Positions 1 through 12,900 are shown, numbered from the stretch's first letter. The stretch is DNA of 64,000 bases from Panorpa germanica (GCA_963678705.1 OY783213.1:15504451-15568450), one strand, 5' to 3'. Made by a program: numbers and translations. Notes: generated by a model from the letters alone, not told the origin.

Positions 1-768
1 CAGTGTGCGGCAGCCTTCATATTGTCTCCAATGAACGATTATTCCCATGTTTCATTGTATTTGTCTTACATGTACTTCTTCAAGACAACTATCACACCAA
101 GATCTTTCTATCGACCACACAATAAATTACTATTACTTTCAAAAACAGTTTGATTTGTCAATAACGAACCCTAGTGGTATCATAGGGGTTTATTCTTGCA
201 CGCGAAGGGATGAAGTCGTGTATAAAATCCAGAAGCGGATCAAACGTTTGTTAACCTTTTGGCGATTGAAATTACCGCTGGAAAGAATTGAATTGAGTTC
301 AAAAATTTCCACTGGTCATAGAATGAGGACACAAGCCACAAGCTTTTAAGTGCTTCAAAATTTGTGCGGACGAGAGCTATTAGCTGCCTAAATCCACCAC
401 TGATGAAACTATAAAACAGACTGTTATGATGAAAAGAAACATGACAAAATATGTAACGTTGTAAAACAAAATAGTTGACGGGATGAGGGCGACGGAGGGC
501 AGGGGTTTGTAAGAACAGTACGATGTACGGTGTACCAGCCAGTTTGTCTGGAACTGAAATCTTTATTGAAGATCCAGTAGAATGTAATCAGAATTATACG
601 TATCTGAAGTTCAACATCGGAACTATCGAAAAAAGTTAATTAACTTTCAAAAATAGTTTTGTTATTGTTATTATAAGAAACCACTATACTTGAACTTCAT
701 TTTAAGAGGTCGATATGACATTCTTATCGCTTATTATTCGAGCTCTAAGGTTAAATAGCGCTTATCAT
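1..768. other. Left-edge stretch without a recognisable gene
   Basis: I see no recognisable gene here. An ATG-started open frame of 100 codons (47-349, plus) has no motif I know, no clear splice structure and an unremarkable composition, so I treat it as chance or as part of an unseen transcript. The rest is AT-rich intergenic sequence. Confidence 0.5.
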
Positions 769-1542
769 AATATAATCTGTGAACTCATTTTTTAATGGTA
801 GATTTTTCAATTGTTGATTGAACTTGATGTTAATAAATGTGTATTGCCGTTTCTATTTTAATAAATTTCTAAATGTTGGTGAAGATATAGCAAATAAAAA
901 TTCAAATTGTAGTTTTAGCGCTACAGATGTCGGCCATATTTATGACGTATCATGTGGTGACATAGGTGAGTGCTGTGGTAATGTTTTGTAACTGTTGGTA
1001 CTCCTGTGTTCCTAGTACACATCAGAGATAATAGTACACATGCCTTACTTAGCAAAGAATAATAAGTTTTCATTTTATTTAACACTGTTACGGTAACACT
1101 GTTCCTCGAAACAGCTGATATTTTGATATATAAATACATATATAGTCCAAATTACGACAGTTCGGCGACGACTTATACTTAAAAGAGGTCATAAGAGAGG
1201 TATAAATCTATAATACGATAATGAATTTTATCTTATTCGTTTCTATACACATTATAGAAAAATAAGTGAGTCAGTGTTTTTTAGTTATATCGGCAGTTTA
1301 TACCCCACAATTAGTTTTAAGTATAAGTCTGTATAAAAGAGATAGCAATATACGACGTGAGGTCAGATGTCTTGGAACGTTCTACAACGTTGAATCTCTT
1401 TAATAATTAAATGACTTTTTAATTGTTAATATCTCCTAACATATAAGGAGTTATTAAAAAGTAATTGTACATTTGAGGTTCTAATAACCCACTTTATTAA
1501 TATATAGTACACTTTTATAGAAATTAAGACATAGGACCCATT
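769..1542. mobile_element. MITE family A, copy 1 (interrupted)
   Basis: This stretch matches 40949-41544 in two blocks, about 780-1135 and 1370-1540. Shared strings include GATTTTTCAATTGTTGA and ATATCTCCTAACATATAAGG. The terminal repeats that are clear in the other copy are decayed here. The middle is replaced by a different palindromic element (1157-1332). No transposase is visible, so this is a non-autonomous DNA element. The superfamily is not determinable by eye. Confidence 0.7.
1157..1332. mobile_element. MITE family B, copy 1, nested in family A
   Basis: This is a short palindromic element whose ends read about GTTCGGCGACGACTTATAC on the left and AGTATAAGTCT on the right. The interior matches 3938-4119 in the opposite orientation, for example TTATCTTATTCGTTTCTATA against its reverse complement. 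It sits inside family A copy 1, so it inserted later. Confidence 0.7.
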
Positions 1543-3448
1543 GCAGGTCTCAAGAAATAATTGCAGTGTGATGAGTCACAGTTGGATAAGATTGTTATTA
1601 ACCTTAAAGATTAAACAATGATTTAAGAAGGCTCAATGTAAAACAGTGTTCTTACTCTTGAACAATGACATTTCATTGTTGTTTATAATTTGATTTTACG
1701 ATTTGGTTACGTAATTCAAATTACGTTCGACAGTTGTGATTATTTCATTAACGGTAATAAAGCTAATTAACATTGTTTGTCGAGATTCCACCTGTTGCGT
1801 CATCTGTTGTTTTAATTACCCATTCATGTTGAATTTCTTTTACTGCAAATAAATAAAATTTTATTCTGATCAAGTGATTTAAACATCAACGGTGTGCTCA
1901 AATCACACAGTGTGGTAGAACTAACCTATATTTTACTTGCTAATTTTTTTATAATCAATTCCGATTTCTTTATATTAAATTTAGAAAGTATATGAAAAAA
2001 CTATAACAATTAAAATGTTGTAATTCTCGTATTTTAAAAGGAAGCAAAAATCGTTTAACTTGTAGTTATATGTAAGTGAAGTGATTTTATGCAGTATATT
2101 TTATATACAGGGCTAAACCAGTGGCGGACTAGGTCTGATTATTAATAGTATGACACAGCTCTGATGAACATATTCAAGTAATAGAATATTTAAAAAATAC
2201 TTTTGCATTTTGTTATAATTGAATTCGTGATGAAGTTTGTTCATGATGCAAAACATTGTGTCATGACGGGAAGATAAAAGAAAGCATGCTAAATGATATA
2301 ATTAGAAAAATAATTAATCAAACGAAACTGTATACAAATCGCAGACTTATTACATTATTCACGGCCGTGGAATTTGCAAATATGATTTCTCACAAATCGT
2401 TATTTCATTTTTTAGAGCAAGTAGAATTTTAAACAGGATCGAATTGTCAACTGGAATAATTATTTGTTTTTAACAACCCTGGATTAATCCTAAAAAGAAG
2501 TAACTTTCAGACTTCATCAAATTTTTAGGTTAGGGGTTTTTGTTTTACACTAAATGCGGTTCTGCACACAATTCAATATTCCTTAACAACAATGCAATAA
2601 TTTTCAGCAAAGAAAGAGAAACTTGGAATAGAATCGAATGAACCGATTCCTGTGGGAAACATTCTAAACAAAATGAAATGAAGAAAGTGAAAACATGAAT
2701 AGAATTATGTTTTCTTGTAGATATAATGTCAATTTATCTTAATTATTGTAATTTTATAATTAACTTAATATTACATTAACTCTTTGGCATGTTTTGTACA
2801 TGGTATACATAGTATTAGCTAAAGAAAAGGAAGTCTGCTTTCAAAATTAATGTTATCATATTTTAAATATCATTGTCAGAATGACATTTCAAAACTAGCT
2901 ATAATTAGAATTAATTTAGCTGAAATAAAAACACAGCCAGGTGTTTGGAAGTACATCTTAAATATTTTTTTATAAATAATCAATTCTGAGATGTAACGTA
3001 TCTAACGTGTAGGTAAGGCACTTTTACCATGAGTTCACTAGTAAGACATTCGAAAAATTGAAATGTGAGTTGAGCGTGCAGTTATATATAAATTGTAACC
3101 TCAAAAATGAATCCAAACTAAACTAAAAATGCATATAAACTTGACGAATATCGCTGGAATACTTGCAACTTGGAATGCTTTCCTCGTTATGTCAAAATTC
3201 AATCTACGGAGATGTCTCAATAATAAACTTTGCTATCGTATTGTGAAGACGTATCTAGTACTCCGTAGCTGGGGCCATATTCCTGAGTCTTGCGAGCAAT
3301 GATCATGATCGAACTGATATGATTCATATGAGTGAAACATTTTACGAATCACTTTTAAAAGAGTGTTTCTGAACCATAATAATAATTAATAATAAAATTC
3401 AGGAATAGTACAGAAATACTGTTTTGAAAGTAATAAGTGCATATTTGC
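1543..3448. other. AT-rich intergenic sequence
   Basis: I find no gene, RNA gene or clear repeat here. The stretch is AT-rich with only short stop-rich frames. Confidence 0.5.
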
Positions 3449-3700
3449 ACAGTAAACATTTTGGAGTCACTTTGCCATCATATTGAAGATGCGTATAATT
3501 TTTTTGTCATGAAAGAATTCATTTACAGTTCAGTTTCTCACAGTTGTTCATATCAAATGCTTATTTTATCGGCTACAAATGGCAAAACCACTCAACCTGT
3601 CGGAATACAAATGAAGATAAAGTTGATGCGAACTATAATTGAAGTGTAATAGTGATAGAAATGTCACAAAATAGGACACTTCACCAAATTGTTAAGTGAG
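3449..3700 (+). mobile_element. MITE family C, copy 1
   Basis: This is a copy of a roughly 255-bp element that recurs at 5913, 9150 and (inverted) 37207. It begins CAGTAAACATTTTGGAGTCA and ends near ACACTTCACCAAATTGTTAA. The right terminus has lost the canonical TTTACTGGG. The interior contains the diagnostic block AATACAAATGAAGATAAAGT. A 70-codon frame across it is a by-product and not a gene. Confidence 0.8.
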
Positions 3701-3937
3701 CTCTTTGTACGCCACTGGAAATAGGTAATTTATTATTCTTTATATGCACTTGCATCGCGTGATGTCAATGGTATCCACAGTCAAGAGTTGACTGACCCTT
3801 ATTCCAGTCAACGTCTAGTAAAATGACGTCAGGCAACGTTTGACCGTTGAAATTGTTTGACCGTCCAACAATTTTTTAATCAAGTTTACAAAATTCAATA
3901 AACAAAATGGGAAACCTACTATGGTTGAAGTTACGAG

Positions 3938-4119
3938 AGTTCGGCGGTGACTCATATTTAAAACAAGTTGTGGGGTATAAACTGCTGATATAACTAAAAA
4001 GCACTGACTCATTTATTTTTCTATAATGTATATAGAAACGAATAAGACAAAATTCATTATCGTATTATAAATTTATACCGCTTTTATAACCTCTTTTAAG
4101 TATAAGTCACCGCCGATCT
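3938..4119. mobile_element. MITE family B, copy 2
   Basis: The terminal inverted repeats are well kept: the left end reads GTTCGGCGGTGACTCATATT and the right end reads AATATGAGTCACCGCC-like (seen as AAGTATAAGTCACCGCCG). The interior is the reverse complement of the copy at 1157-1332. The element is about 180 bp with no coding capacity. Confidence 0.75.
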
Positions 4120-5359
4120 ATCGTGATTTTGACTATAAATAATATTTATTTTTACTTTTCATCAGTAAGTCTTCATAAAAAAGTTTGTAATCCTCTGTTT
4201 TGAGCGAAAAACAACCCTAACAAATTTAATTACTAATAAAAATCGTTTTAATTTTAAAAATAGGTTACGCTTTCATATTTCGTAATAGCTGGTAAACGGT
4301 TTCTGCTGTAAGAGTAATATAAGTTTAATTTACTGGGACATTTTATAATAAAAATAACCTCACACCAACGAATAGAAAAGAAAAGAGGAGGTGGGGGTCG
4401 GTTTCCTTGACGACAGCTTGTGTAGGTAGCTGCCGACTTAGTTAATCAATTAGGTACACAAAATATTTCTATTTAGAAAATTATATACGTATTAAGCTAT
4501 TGTATTAATGAACTTTAGCGCCAGGTGAGGTGTAGTGTTATATGTATGAAATATATTTAGTAATAAACGTTAATTCATATTTCACTGTGCGACACGAATC
4601 AACGGTGTTGTGTTACTTCAACTTTAGAAAAATCAATTGTAGACTGAAACTATATGGTAAACCACTAGTTGAAGGAGCACGATTTACATGGTGATGGAGG
4701 TGCCGGCACGAACAGGGCGTTAGGTATATCCAAGGGATGTTATTCTTAGTAAGAATATGAATAATTTAAAAATGGACAAATGGACAATGTTTTAAAGAGT
4801 GGTATTCCCTTCTTCCCTAGGAAGAACGTTCAACTAAGATCGAACTCTAAAGTATCATTCCCAATCACTGCTTTAATTTTATTTTGTATTTTGAATTTAA
4901 TTTAAGTGTTCTTTGCAGGTGTTCTATCACAATACATACATGCCACATACCGATACGACAGTACGCAAAATCAAACTTGTGTACTGTAGGGTGTATTGGA
5001 GTTGTTTTGCACTGACATAATTTATCCCACTGTTGACATGTATCCCACTGTTATGAAAGAGACTATTGCATTCTCGTACGCCCGTATTTGGACGGCTTTG
5101 TCGCTTGCAGTGTGCGACGATCATTACATTTACAGGATAGGCGTATACCTCCGGCCCAAATTCGCTTAAATGTGCTTGCAGTGTGCGACATGCCTAAGAG
5201 AGATATGGAATCTGATAAAGAAAAGATATATAGAGGTCCAACAACAGGATAGGATGCATGAAGCAAAGTACAATACCAGATACAATCAGTTATGGTCGAA
5301 TGAATGCTGCAATGCTTAGAAAATCAGGGGGGTATTGAATGACCGCGAGGCTTAGACTA
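4120..5359. other. Intergenic sequence with short repeated motif
   Basis: No gene is recognised. The string GCAGTGTGCGACA recurs near 5107 and 5179, and a related CACTGTGCGACA occurs near 4583, which suggests decayed repeat sequence. Two overlapping minus-strand frames at 4927-5266 lack recognisable motifs. Confidence 0.4.
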
Positions 5360-5795
5360 GATCGATTAATCGAAGAATCGATTTTTTGTGTCGAAAAAAT
5401 GAATCCCGTGAATCGATCTCAAACACTCGAAAATCGAGATTCGATTTTTTTTGTAAGAATGCAACTATACAATTATTTACATTATTTATTATAAGCCTGG
5501 ACATGAAATATTAAGAATTATAATTTATTTATTCTATTATAAATAACGTGCATGGTTTTATTGATTAATCAAAAATCACTTTTCACTTATTCTTTAACGG
5601 CTTGTAATTTTTTTATACAAATTTAATAAAAATAGAATCGATAAAAAATTGTCTTCTTTTTTCTTGTTTTGGGTTAGTCTCTTTTTTTATATAATCGATT
5701 TTCGAACTTCGATTTTTTTCTGAATCGATTCTTTAGACTTCGATTCGAATCGATTAAAAAATCGATCTTTTTTAAGAAGAATCGCCATCGCTAGC
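5360..5795. mobile_element. AATCGATT-rich repeat with flanking direct repeat
   Basis: The ends are rich in AATCGATT words: ATCGATTAATCGAAGAATCG on the left and GATTCGAATCGATTAAAAAA on the right. The ten bases CTTAGACTAG occur directly before (about 5350-5359) and directly after (about 5796-5805), consistent with a target-site duplication. A related end fragment (CGATTAATCGATCTCAGATC) lies at 36560-36600 in a CCDC66 intron. No transposase is visible. Assignment to a superfamily is not possible from this copy. Confidence 0.55.
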
Positions 5796-5809
5796 TTAGA
5801 CTAGGAAGT

Positions 5810-6245
5810 GAAGAAATGGCAAGTAGATACTGGGGTGCAGAGGAAGAGAAATTATGTAGGATGTGTGGCAAGGAAGTTGGAAAATGAAGTAGACCTGATA
5901 GCGATCTTCCAGCCCAGTAAACATTTTGGAATCACTTTGACATCATATTGAAGATGCGTCATGATTTTTTTGTCATAAAAGAGTTCATTTATAGTTCAGT
6001 TTCTCACATTTTTCATATAAAATGTCTACTTTATCGGCTACAGATGGCGAAATTACTCCACCTGTCGGAATACAAATGAAGATAAAGTTGATGCGAACTA
6101 TAATTGAAGTGAAATAGTGATAGAAACGTCACTAAATAGGGCACTTCACCAAATTGTTTACTGGGAGGTTAATATGGAAGGAATAAATTGGATGAATGAA
6201 ATTAGTAATAAGCGAAGAGAAATAAAGGAGAACGGAGATGAAGGT
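5810..6245 (+). pseudogene. Relic of a LINE-type retrotransposon ORF, split by a MITE
   Basis: At 5817-5890 the plus strand encodes a short peptide with RYWGAEEEKLCRMC, which resembles the cysteine-rich tail after the reverse transcriptase in insect non-LTR retrotransposons. The frame then meets a stop and a family C MITE (5913-6165). After the MITE it resumes in style with WMNEISNKRREIKENGDEG followed by a stop near 6247. Only this tail survives. The family assignment comes from remembered resemblance, not a search. Confidence 0.4.
5913..6165 (+). mobile_element. MITE family C, copy 2 (most complete)
   Basis: This is the best-preserved copy. It starts CCCAGTAAACATTTTGG and ends CCAAATTGTTTACTGGG, giving a 17-bp terminal inverted repeat with one mismatch. 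It is 253 bp long. No clear long target-site duplication is visible. It is inserted into the decayed LINE tail. Confidence 0.85.
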
Positions 6246-6642
6246 TGAAATGTAGCTTTAAGATTTTATGGTTTTTGTAATAAAATGAAATGTAGTCTGT
6301 GAATTTAAGTCGGAAGAATGTAATGCGTAACGTCACATATCTTAAATTAATACAAGTAATAGTTGGTGTCTTGATTTAGTGTGCCAACATTTAAAGACCA
6401 ATTATAGTTTGTTCAACAACAGTTCAATATTACTTGAATAATTTTGCAGTTACATATTTTATGTTTAATAGTATAATTGTTTAATTTCTATAATAACTTT
6501 AAAAATGAGTCAGTTGAGCTATAGAATCACGCTGAAGCTGTATTAGTGATTGTCACAACTGACTGACGATGAGTACTGAGTAGTATTATATCCACTGACA
6601 TAATTACAACAATCATAGTGATATAACTCTTACTTTTGTTAG

Positions 6643-6823
6643 ATTCCTAAGCGCCACCACAGCGTAGACCTGCAAGGTGAACAAGACGGAGCTCAGGGCC
6701 CATAGCATGGCCCCTGGTCAGCTGCCATTCAGACAGATGGGGCACCACTCACCAGTAAATGTATGGAACAAGATCAGCGAATCAGAACGACTCGAACAAC
6801 TCAACAAGGTTCTCAGAGTATGA
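6643..6823 (+). pseudogene. GC-rich exon-like segment, possible gene fragment
   Basis: After a good acceptor (TTACTTTTGTTAG) one frame reads 20 codons, IPKRHHSVDLQGEQDGAQGP, to TAG at 6703-6705. A second frame opens after a TAG at 6665-6667 and runs through ATG 6707 to TGA 6821-6823, including NVWNKISESERLEQLNK. Both look protein-like, and the base composition is much more GC-rich than the surroundings. The simplest readings are an exon with an indel (pseudogene fragment) or a true exon of a gene mostly outside the window. I do not recognise the protein. Confidence 0.35.
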
Positions 6824-7766
6824 CAGATCTGATACCAGTCCTGATGAGTCACCATATAACTGCATGTAACCTTACGGATTGGTTTACTTTTTGTTTAATC
6901 CACTTTTGTTGAACTTGGTCGCTTTTAGGCGATATTTGCCTTTTCAGTGTTAACTTGTGAATAACTCTGTGTTGTCCTTAACGTGGCCCAGATATTTAGG
7001 TCATAAACTCTAGCTAATACAATGTTTATTGCGTGACTGGTAATGAAATGAAGAAAACTAATAGAAAAAATGTAAATGTCTATAAAATACACAATTAAAA
7101 ATCTACAAAATCTATTAGGGTTAATATATGTAGTACAAATGTAGTATTTACGTAATATTTATGTATTAGATACATGTAGATATAAAACATACGTAAATGA
7201 TATATAACGAGGATGGCAAGCCTATTGTATGCTTATTGGTACTTATGTAAATTTTGCTGTTACGATTTGCGAAATACAACTATCTTTGGTTTACGACCTA
7301 AAAAATAATAAAACTCTCCAATTTTTGTTTTTATTTTAAACCCTTAACATATATAGGATTTTCCACTAAGAACATATATATATGGAGAGTGAATGTTCGA
7401 CCTGAAAGTGTGTCCAAATTGTGTGCGAGAGAGAAAGGTATATGTTCCTATTTGTTCTCTATGCGCATGCGTCGCAAGTAACAGTTGTCAAGTCAGAACT
7501 GTCTAGATGTAATACGTGACAGTTGTTAAATATGACAATATATTCATGTTGCATAATGTAGATAAATAAACTATATATAAATATAACTAAAAACATGAGT
7601 TCTGTTCACTCAAAATATCAACAGTGTTGGCCTACTATTACATCACTAATTTTAAACTTTTATTAATTAAAAAAGTTGATTTTGCAGACAATTTTACTGT
7701 ACTAATAACTGTGTTCAACGGATTTGAATTACCCTAAATTATTAATACGTATATTCTCTACTTCTA
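6824..7766. other. Intergenic; one NRF-1/Ewg-like site
   Basis: No gene is seen. The palindromic word ATGCGCATGCGT occurs near 7462, resembling the NRF-1/Ewg binding consensus found in insect promoters. No start codon with an open frame follows closely. Confidence 0.4.
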
Positions 7767-7882
7767 CCGCCTTACAAATAAACCTGTTATAAAATTTATA
7801 GCAGGTATAAACTGATAATAAGCCTGTCCGCACGGGCTTTATACCTGGTATAAATTTTAAAACAGGTTTATTTGTAACACGG
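7767..7882. mobile_element. Palindromic MITE family D, copy 1
   Basis: The element runs from CCGCCTTACAAATAAACCTG to ACAGGTTTATTTGTAACACG, a near-perfect inverted repeat of about 116 bp total. The core contains AGCCTGTCCGCACGGGCTTT. A second copy lies inverted in an Armitage intron at about 53064-53184. Confidence 0.8.
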
Positions 7883-9149
7883 CTAGTTTTATTAAAGTCA
7901 GATGAACAATTTTTGATAAGTGTTTTAATTTATAATTTGATGATAAAACTCATTGATTTTTAAATAAATAAATATTGTATGAACCACATACAACTGTGAA
8001 AATAACCTATTCTGTTCCTTGTTGGTTTCTTACTTCATTGATACAATCAATAAACTACAAAAGCAGGTGCCAATACATATTGCTTAGAGAATCTGCGTGA
8101 ATTTGTTCAATATACAAATTGATCACGTTAGATAACTCCTTGCAATTAGGTTATAAATGACTGACGGTTGTTCCGTCAGGGAAAGGGCGCAGGGGTGGGA
8201 GGCTTTACAATGCGAGCTGTGGCCCCGATAACTCATTTATTTATAAATTTATTTCTATATTTGGTATAAACAACAATTTACAATATTGCATAAAACGAGT
8301 GACCTGTACTTTTTTAGCTGTTTCATGTTGTCTGGCATTGATACAGATATCAACACAATAAATAGGTTAGATTTTGAAATAACTGAGAGTTTTATATATG
8401 TCTTTTTACTTACATTGTCTTTTTTTAATTACTTAAGAAATCAAAAAATTGGTGGATGTAAAAGGAAGCGGCGGAGTAGTTATTTACAATTTGAGGTTAT
8501 GTTAACGCTGTCTAACAGCATTCAGCAAGTGGTTCTTTCGTTATTCCTTGAATACAACGATCCTTGTTCTTTGGTTATCGGGTTTTTGTAGTCGCTGCAA
8601 TATGTTGGCAAAGTGACTTCAAAATGTTTACTGGGTGGCTATAAAGGGTCTTCCAACGAGAAGTGTCATTTTAAATCGAAAGAAAAACGCAATATTTTCG
8701 TGAAAAGTGGTCATATTTTTATTTTAATCCAAAGTAAAAACTTTAAAGTAATAGTAGAAGAACACAATATCGGCCATATCTTTATAGTCTGCAGTTTGCA
8801 GTCCAGTGCAGTCTATACCCTGAGGTCGATGTTTTCACCTGTGACCACTGCGCTACAAGTCACAGAGCGCGCAATACGATCAATGAAATTTATGAATAAT
8901 AAAAAATGGTAAAAAAGAGCAAAAACATTCAGCTCATTTTAAGTCACGAAAATGTTTTACCGGCGTCGACAAAGTACCGCGTTTCTGTGTAATGGTTGCA
9001 TGCTTAGAAATATTTAGGAATATTTATAACAAATTAGTTTTACTAGTATGTAGTTAGACACATACATATATTATTGGCTGGTACTGATATTAAGTTGCCG
9101 AATTCTAACTCGTTAATATATTTGTTTATCACCTAGTATTCATATTTGC
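7883..9149. other. Intergenic with a MITE C end fragment
   Basis: No gene is supported. Two plus-strand frames (8286-8591, 101 codons; 8613-8912, 99 codons) have no recognisable motif. At 8604-8635 the sequence CAAAGTGACTTCAAAATG followed by TTTACTGGG is one terminus of family C on its own. Confidence 0.45.
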
Positions 9150-9403
9150 ACAGTAAACATTTTGGAGTCACTTTGACATCATATTGAAGATGCGTATGAT
9201 TTTTTTGTCATGAAAGAGTTCATTTATAGTTCAGTTTCTCACAGTCGTTTATATAAAATATCTATTTTATCGAGTACAAATGGCTAAACCACTTCACCTG
9301 TCGGAATACAAATGAAGATAAAGTTGATGCGAACTATAATTGAAGTGAAATAGTGATAGAAACGTCACAAAACAGGACACTTCATTAAATTGTTTGCTCT
9401 GGG
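9150..9403 (+). mobile_element. MITE family C, copy 3
   Basis: The copy starts CAGTAAACATTTTGGAGTCA and ends near TTAAATTGTTTGCTCTGGG, with a decayed right terminus. It shares with copy 1 the ten or so bases immediately left of the terminus (CATATTTGCA). That suggests the two are a subfamily or that the element boundary lies further out. Confidence 0.8.
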
Positions 9404-9938
9404 TGAATACGTTTTTTATATGCGACCCGCTAATGCAAATTTTTATAAAACTTGTAGTTGGTTCGTTGTAAAAATAAAAGTTGTGCATCTCTGATAAAGA
9501 ATGTGTTATAAGAAAATTTATATATAAATATTTAATTATATTGTTTAATATATAATCCTGCCATATGAACATAGTATACTTATATATTTATCATCTTATT
9601 ATAACAATCATGGCCCATAAATATATTTATCGCAAATAATATAAATTTATGGCAATGTATTAATGTCATTAAAAATGTAATTCTTTGATTTATTAAAAAA
9701 ACAGCAAATATGTATGTTTTTTAATAAGAGGTTGATTTATTATGAAATAAAATCTCTTAACTTTTAGTACATAAATCATAATTTACTACTTCTATTATTT
9801 GAAAGACGAAGTTAATAAAGGTGTTATGTGATATAAAAAAGTGTTTGCTGCAGGAAATTTTATGTATTACTTTATCACACAGACGATTCATAAGAATTTA
9901 TTTCACTAACTAAAATAACAAATATCTGCAGAAGGTAA

Positions 9939-9975
9939 CCCAGTAAACAATTTGGTGAAGTGCCCTATTTGGTGA
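9939..9975 (-). repeat. MITE family C terminal fragment
   Basis: CCCAGTAAACAATTTGG followed by TGAAGTGCCCTATTTGG matches the end of an inverted family C copy (compare 37207). The sequence after about 9975 does not continue the element. Confidence 0.65.
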
Positions 9976-12900
9976 AGTTCGAGACACTCGTACAATTCTA
10001 TTCTAACGCTTTACAAGTTCTCTACCTGTCACAGATTTTGTGTTAGTTATTCTTTCTAGTATTCTCTCTTTTTCCAACATCATTCATTAAGTATATCTGT
10101 TTCTTTCCCACATGGATATATTTTTTTTAAGTTCACTTTCATCTCATTTATTCCAAAGTGAGAGAGAAACGAGATGCGGTTAGACAAGTAAAATATATTT
10201 TTCACTGTTACACTTGTATACTTGTATAATATTTCGTTCAGTACAGTAGTTTAATGTATATGCTATCATTTTTCAACAAATATTTCTTTAATGGTAATAG
10301 ACAGACGATATTATTTTATAAATACGATATAAGTCTTTAATACCTAAAAAGGATTAGATGGCACTGATGTTTTCAACAAATCTCAAAAAACAATATGAGC
10401 TGTTTTATTACTCATACTTTTAATAATATTTACTAAATATAAACTAATTATTTTCCAAAGGACATACCTTTTATTCTATGACAATGAATAAGTTAAATCT
10501 TGCTTTGTATACAGTTCTTATATTTGTTAATTGTACCAATATTATATCCGGCTTATGATTTGTAATTAGTAAATCATAATTATTCATAACATCTACTTAC
10601 CTTAAAGTTATATATCAATTTATTGATATAATTAAGTATATTTTATTACAAATAAAATTTTTTTTTTGCTTTTATGTGAGATAGATTAGATAGAATAGAT
10701 TTGTGAACCATGTCTTAATTTCTATAAAATTGTACTTTATTCTGATTAAGTTAGCCATCAGGACCTCAAATGTCTAATTATTTTTTAATAACTCTTTATA
10801 CTTTAGGAGATATCAACAATTAAAAAGAAATTTTGACTCAACATTATAGAAAAGTCCAATGTATTGTACGTCACGTCCACAGATTTGCCACCCCTTTAAT
10901 ACAACACAGAAACATACGAGGGTGTGTGTGATACGTCATTTACTACTTACAGCTAGTTGTTTATCCCTTTAACTTTTATATTACAATCCTAGTGAGAAAA
11001 ACAAATAGACATCACAAGTTAGTAGGGATTTTGTTAAATAACTGACTTTTATTACTTATTGTTGTACAACTTCTTACAACAAATTTACGCAGCTTTACAT
11101 TTTATATCAAAAATTTTTATCCGTAATCCGACCTACTAATATAACAATTTTTATGTAAAGTTAACTTTTTATGTTAAAGAAATCTTAAATACGTAACTGT
11201 GTTTAACGGGTAAAAACGCATTACTTTGAATATAATATATATATATATATTTACATTTTGTATATAGCGAGTATATAGTATATGTATATACATCTTGCAA
11301 GTATAATAGAATCATTATACATGTACTATATATCCGCATTATCAAATTATGCAAATGTCATTATCAATGTAAAATACGTCGTCATAATTCTGTTTATATA
11401 CGCGGTGAAGTACATAATGTAGAAAGTCTTTTAAGTTTTAATAAATACAATAATACATAACACATCATGTATAACAGTATTTTCTTAATTAAGCAAACTT
11501 AAAAATAAAAATGATAATTAAAACATAAATAATGAAACATATAACAAACAATTTAAAAATAATAAATGTTAATATTTTTACTGCAAGTACAGAATCACGA
11601 CCAGTATTCATGACCGCATTAATACAGACGCAGATCTACCTTTGAAATAGACCCTTTAAAGGAAATTATGACTGGATACAATTGATTTTAGCAAAGTAAA
11701 TTTCACTAAATGCAACAAAAAGGTAAATCCACCTTGCCCAATAATAGGGTGCTTGATTTTGAAGCTAAATTCATAAAATAATGTATGAATTTATATTTAC
11801 GTATATCTAATTAACTTAAAAAAAGAAATTATAGTTTCAACTTACCCTGGTATCAAACAACCATAAGTTTGCGACAAAAACGCATCTCTTTCAGCTGAAG
11901 TTACATCAACAAACATTTCGAAATGATAAGATCGCTAATAATTTGTCATTTTTATTGATATTATTACAAATATATAATGTTTAATAAGACTTATTAATTT
12001 AATTCATAAACTTTATATATTTTGCCACGAGCACCGTAAAAGTATCACAAACACCTAGCACCGTTTCAAACAAGCAACTGTCAAAAGATAAGCCATGCGT
12101 GCCGCGTGCTTTAACAGGCCACGGTGGGGCTAGGAGCAAGAACAAATAGTATCAGAGCATGTACACAAAACGACGTCACTCGGTCAAAATCGGCACTGGA
12201 AATGCGATCGGATGCACTAGACTTTAATTATTTTAAATGAAAATCATGTATTAAAATCGTACCTAGACAATGATCTTTTATCAGTCCACGAAAGGAATTC
12301 TTACATAAATTTCCGCAGTGTAAATCTATATAAAATTAACACTGGATGGAATGGAATCTAAGACGCATTCCCATTAATTAAAATGTAACCGCCACGTGTA
12401 AAAAAAAGATAAATTACTTGCAAGATTAAACGTACGGTGTACGTATTTGTTTTGTTACAATATTAGCCCAAATAAATACATTCTGGCAACGAACATAATA
12501 CAACTGTAGTGAAGAAAAAATGCCGGGACACAAAAGCTTCTGATGTAGTGAATAAAAAAAATGCCGGACACAATACTAAAATAAAAAAGAAATGAAACAA
12601 TATATTTATCTCCAATATTCATTTTATTATAATACTGTATTACATACAAGAAATGCACCTGATGGAAACTTACAGAAGAGTTTGTTATTATTTTATTATT
12701 ATTTTTTATAATCCTTACTTTTATAACTTTTTGTCTCATTTAATAAGGAAGATCATTTTTATAAACCTATCATAGCATCGTCTCAAGGGTCGTATCTTAT
12801 CATCTAATTGTCATTTAATTTAACAGGGGTGTGTGTGTATTTTAGTTATTTTTAATTAAACAACTTGGTAGAATATTTATAATTTTTTTCTAAAAACTAT

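Noticed and set aside
47..349. 100-codon ATG frame at the left edge
   Set aside because: No recognisable motif, no splice context and ordinary composition; kept only as a note in the flanking region.
8286..8912. Two consecutive plus-strand frames of about 100 codons
   Set aside because: They are in AT-rich sequence, the second contains a MITE end, and neither has a recognisable domain.
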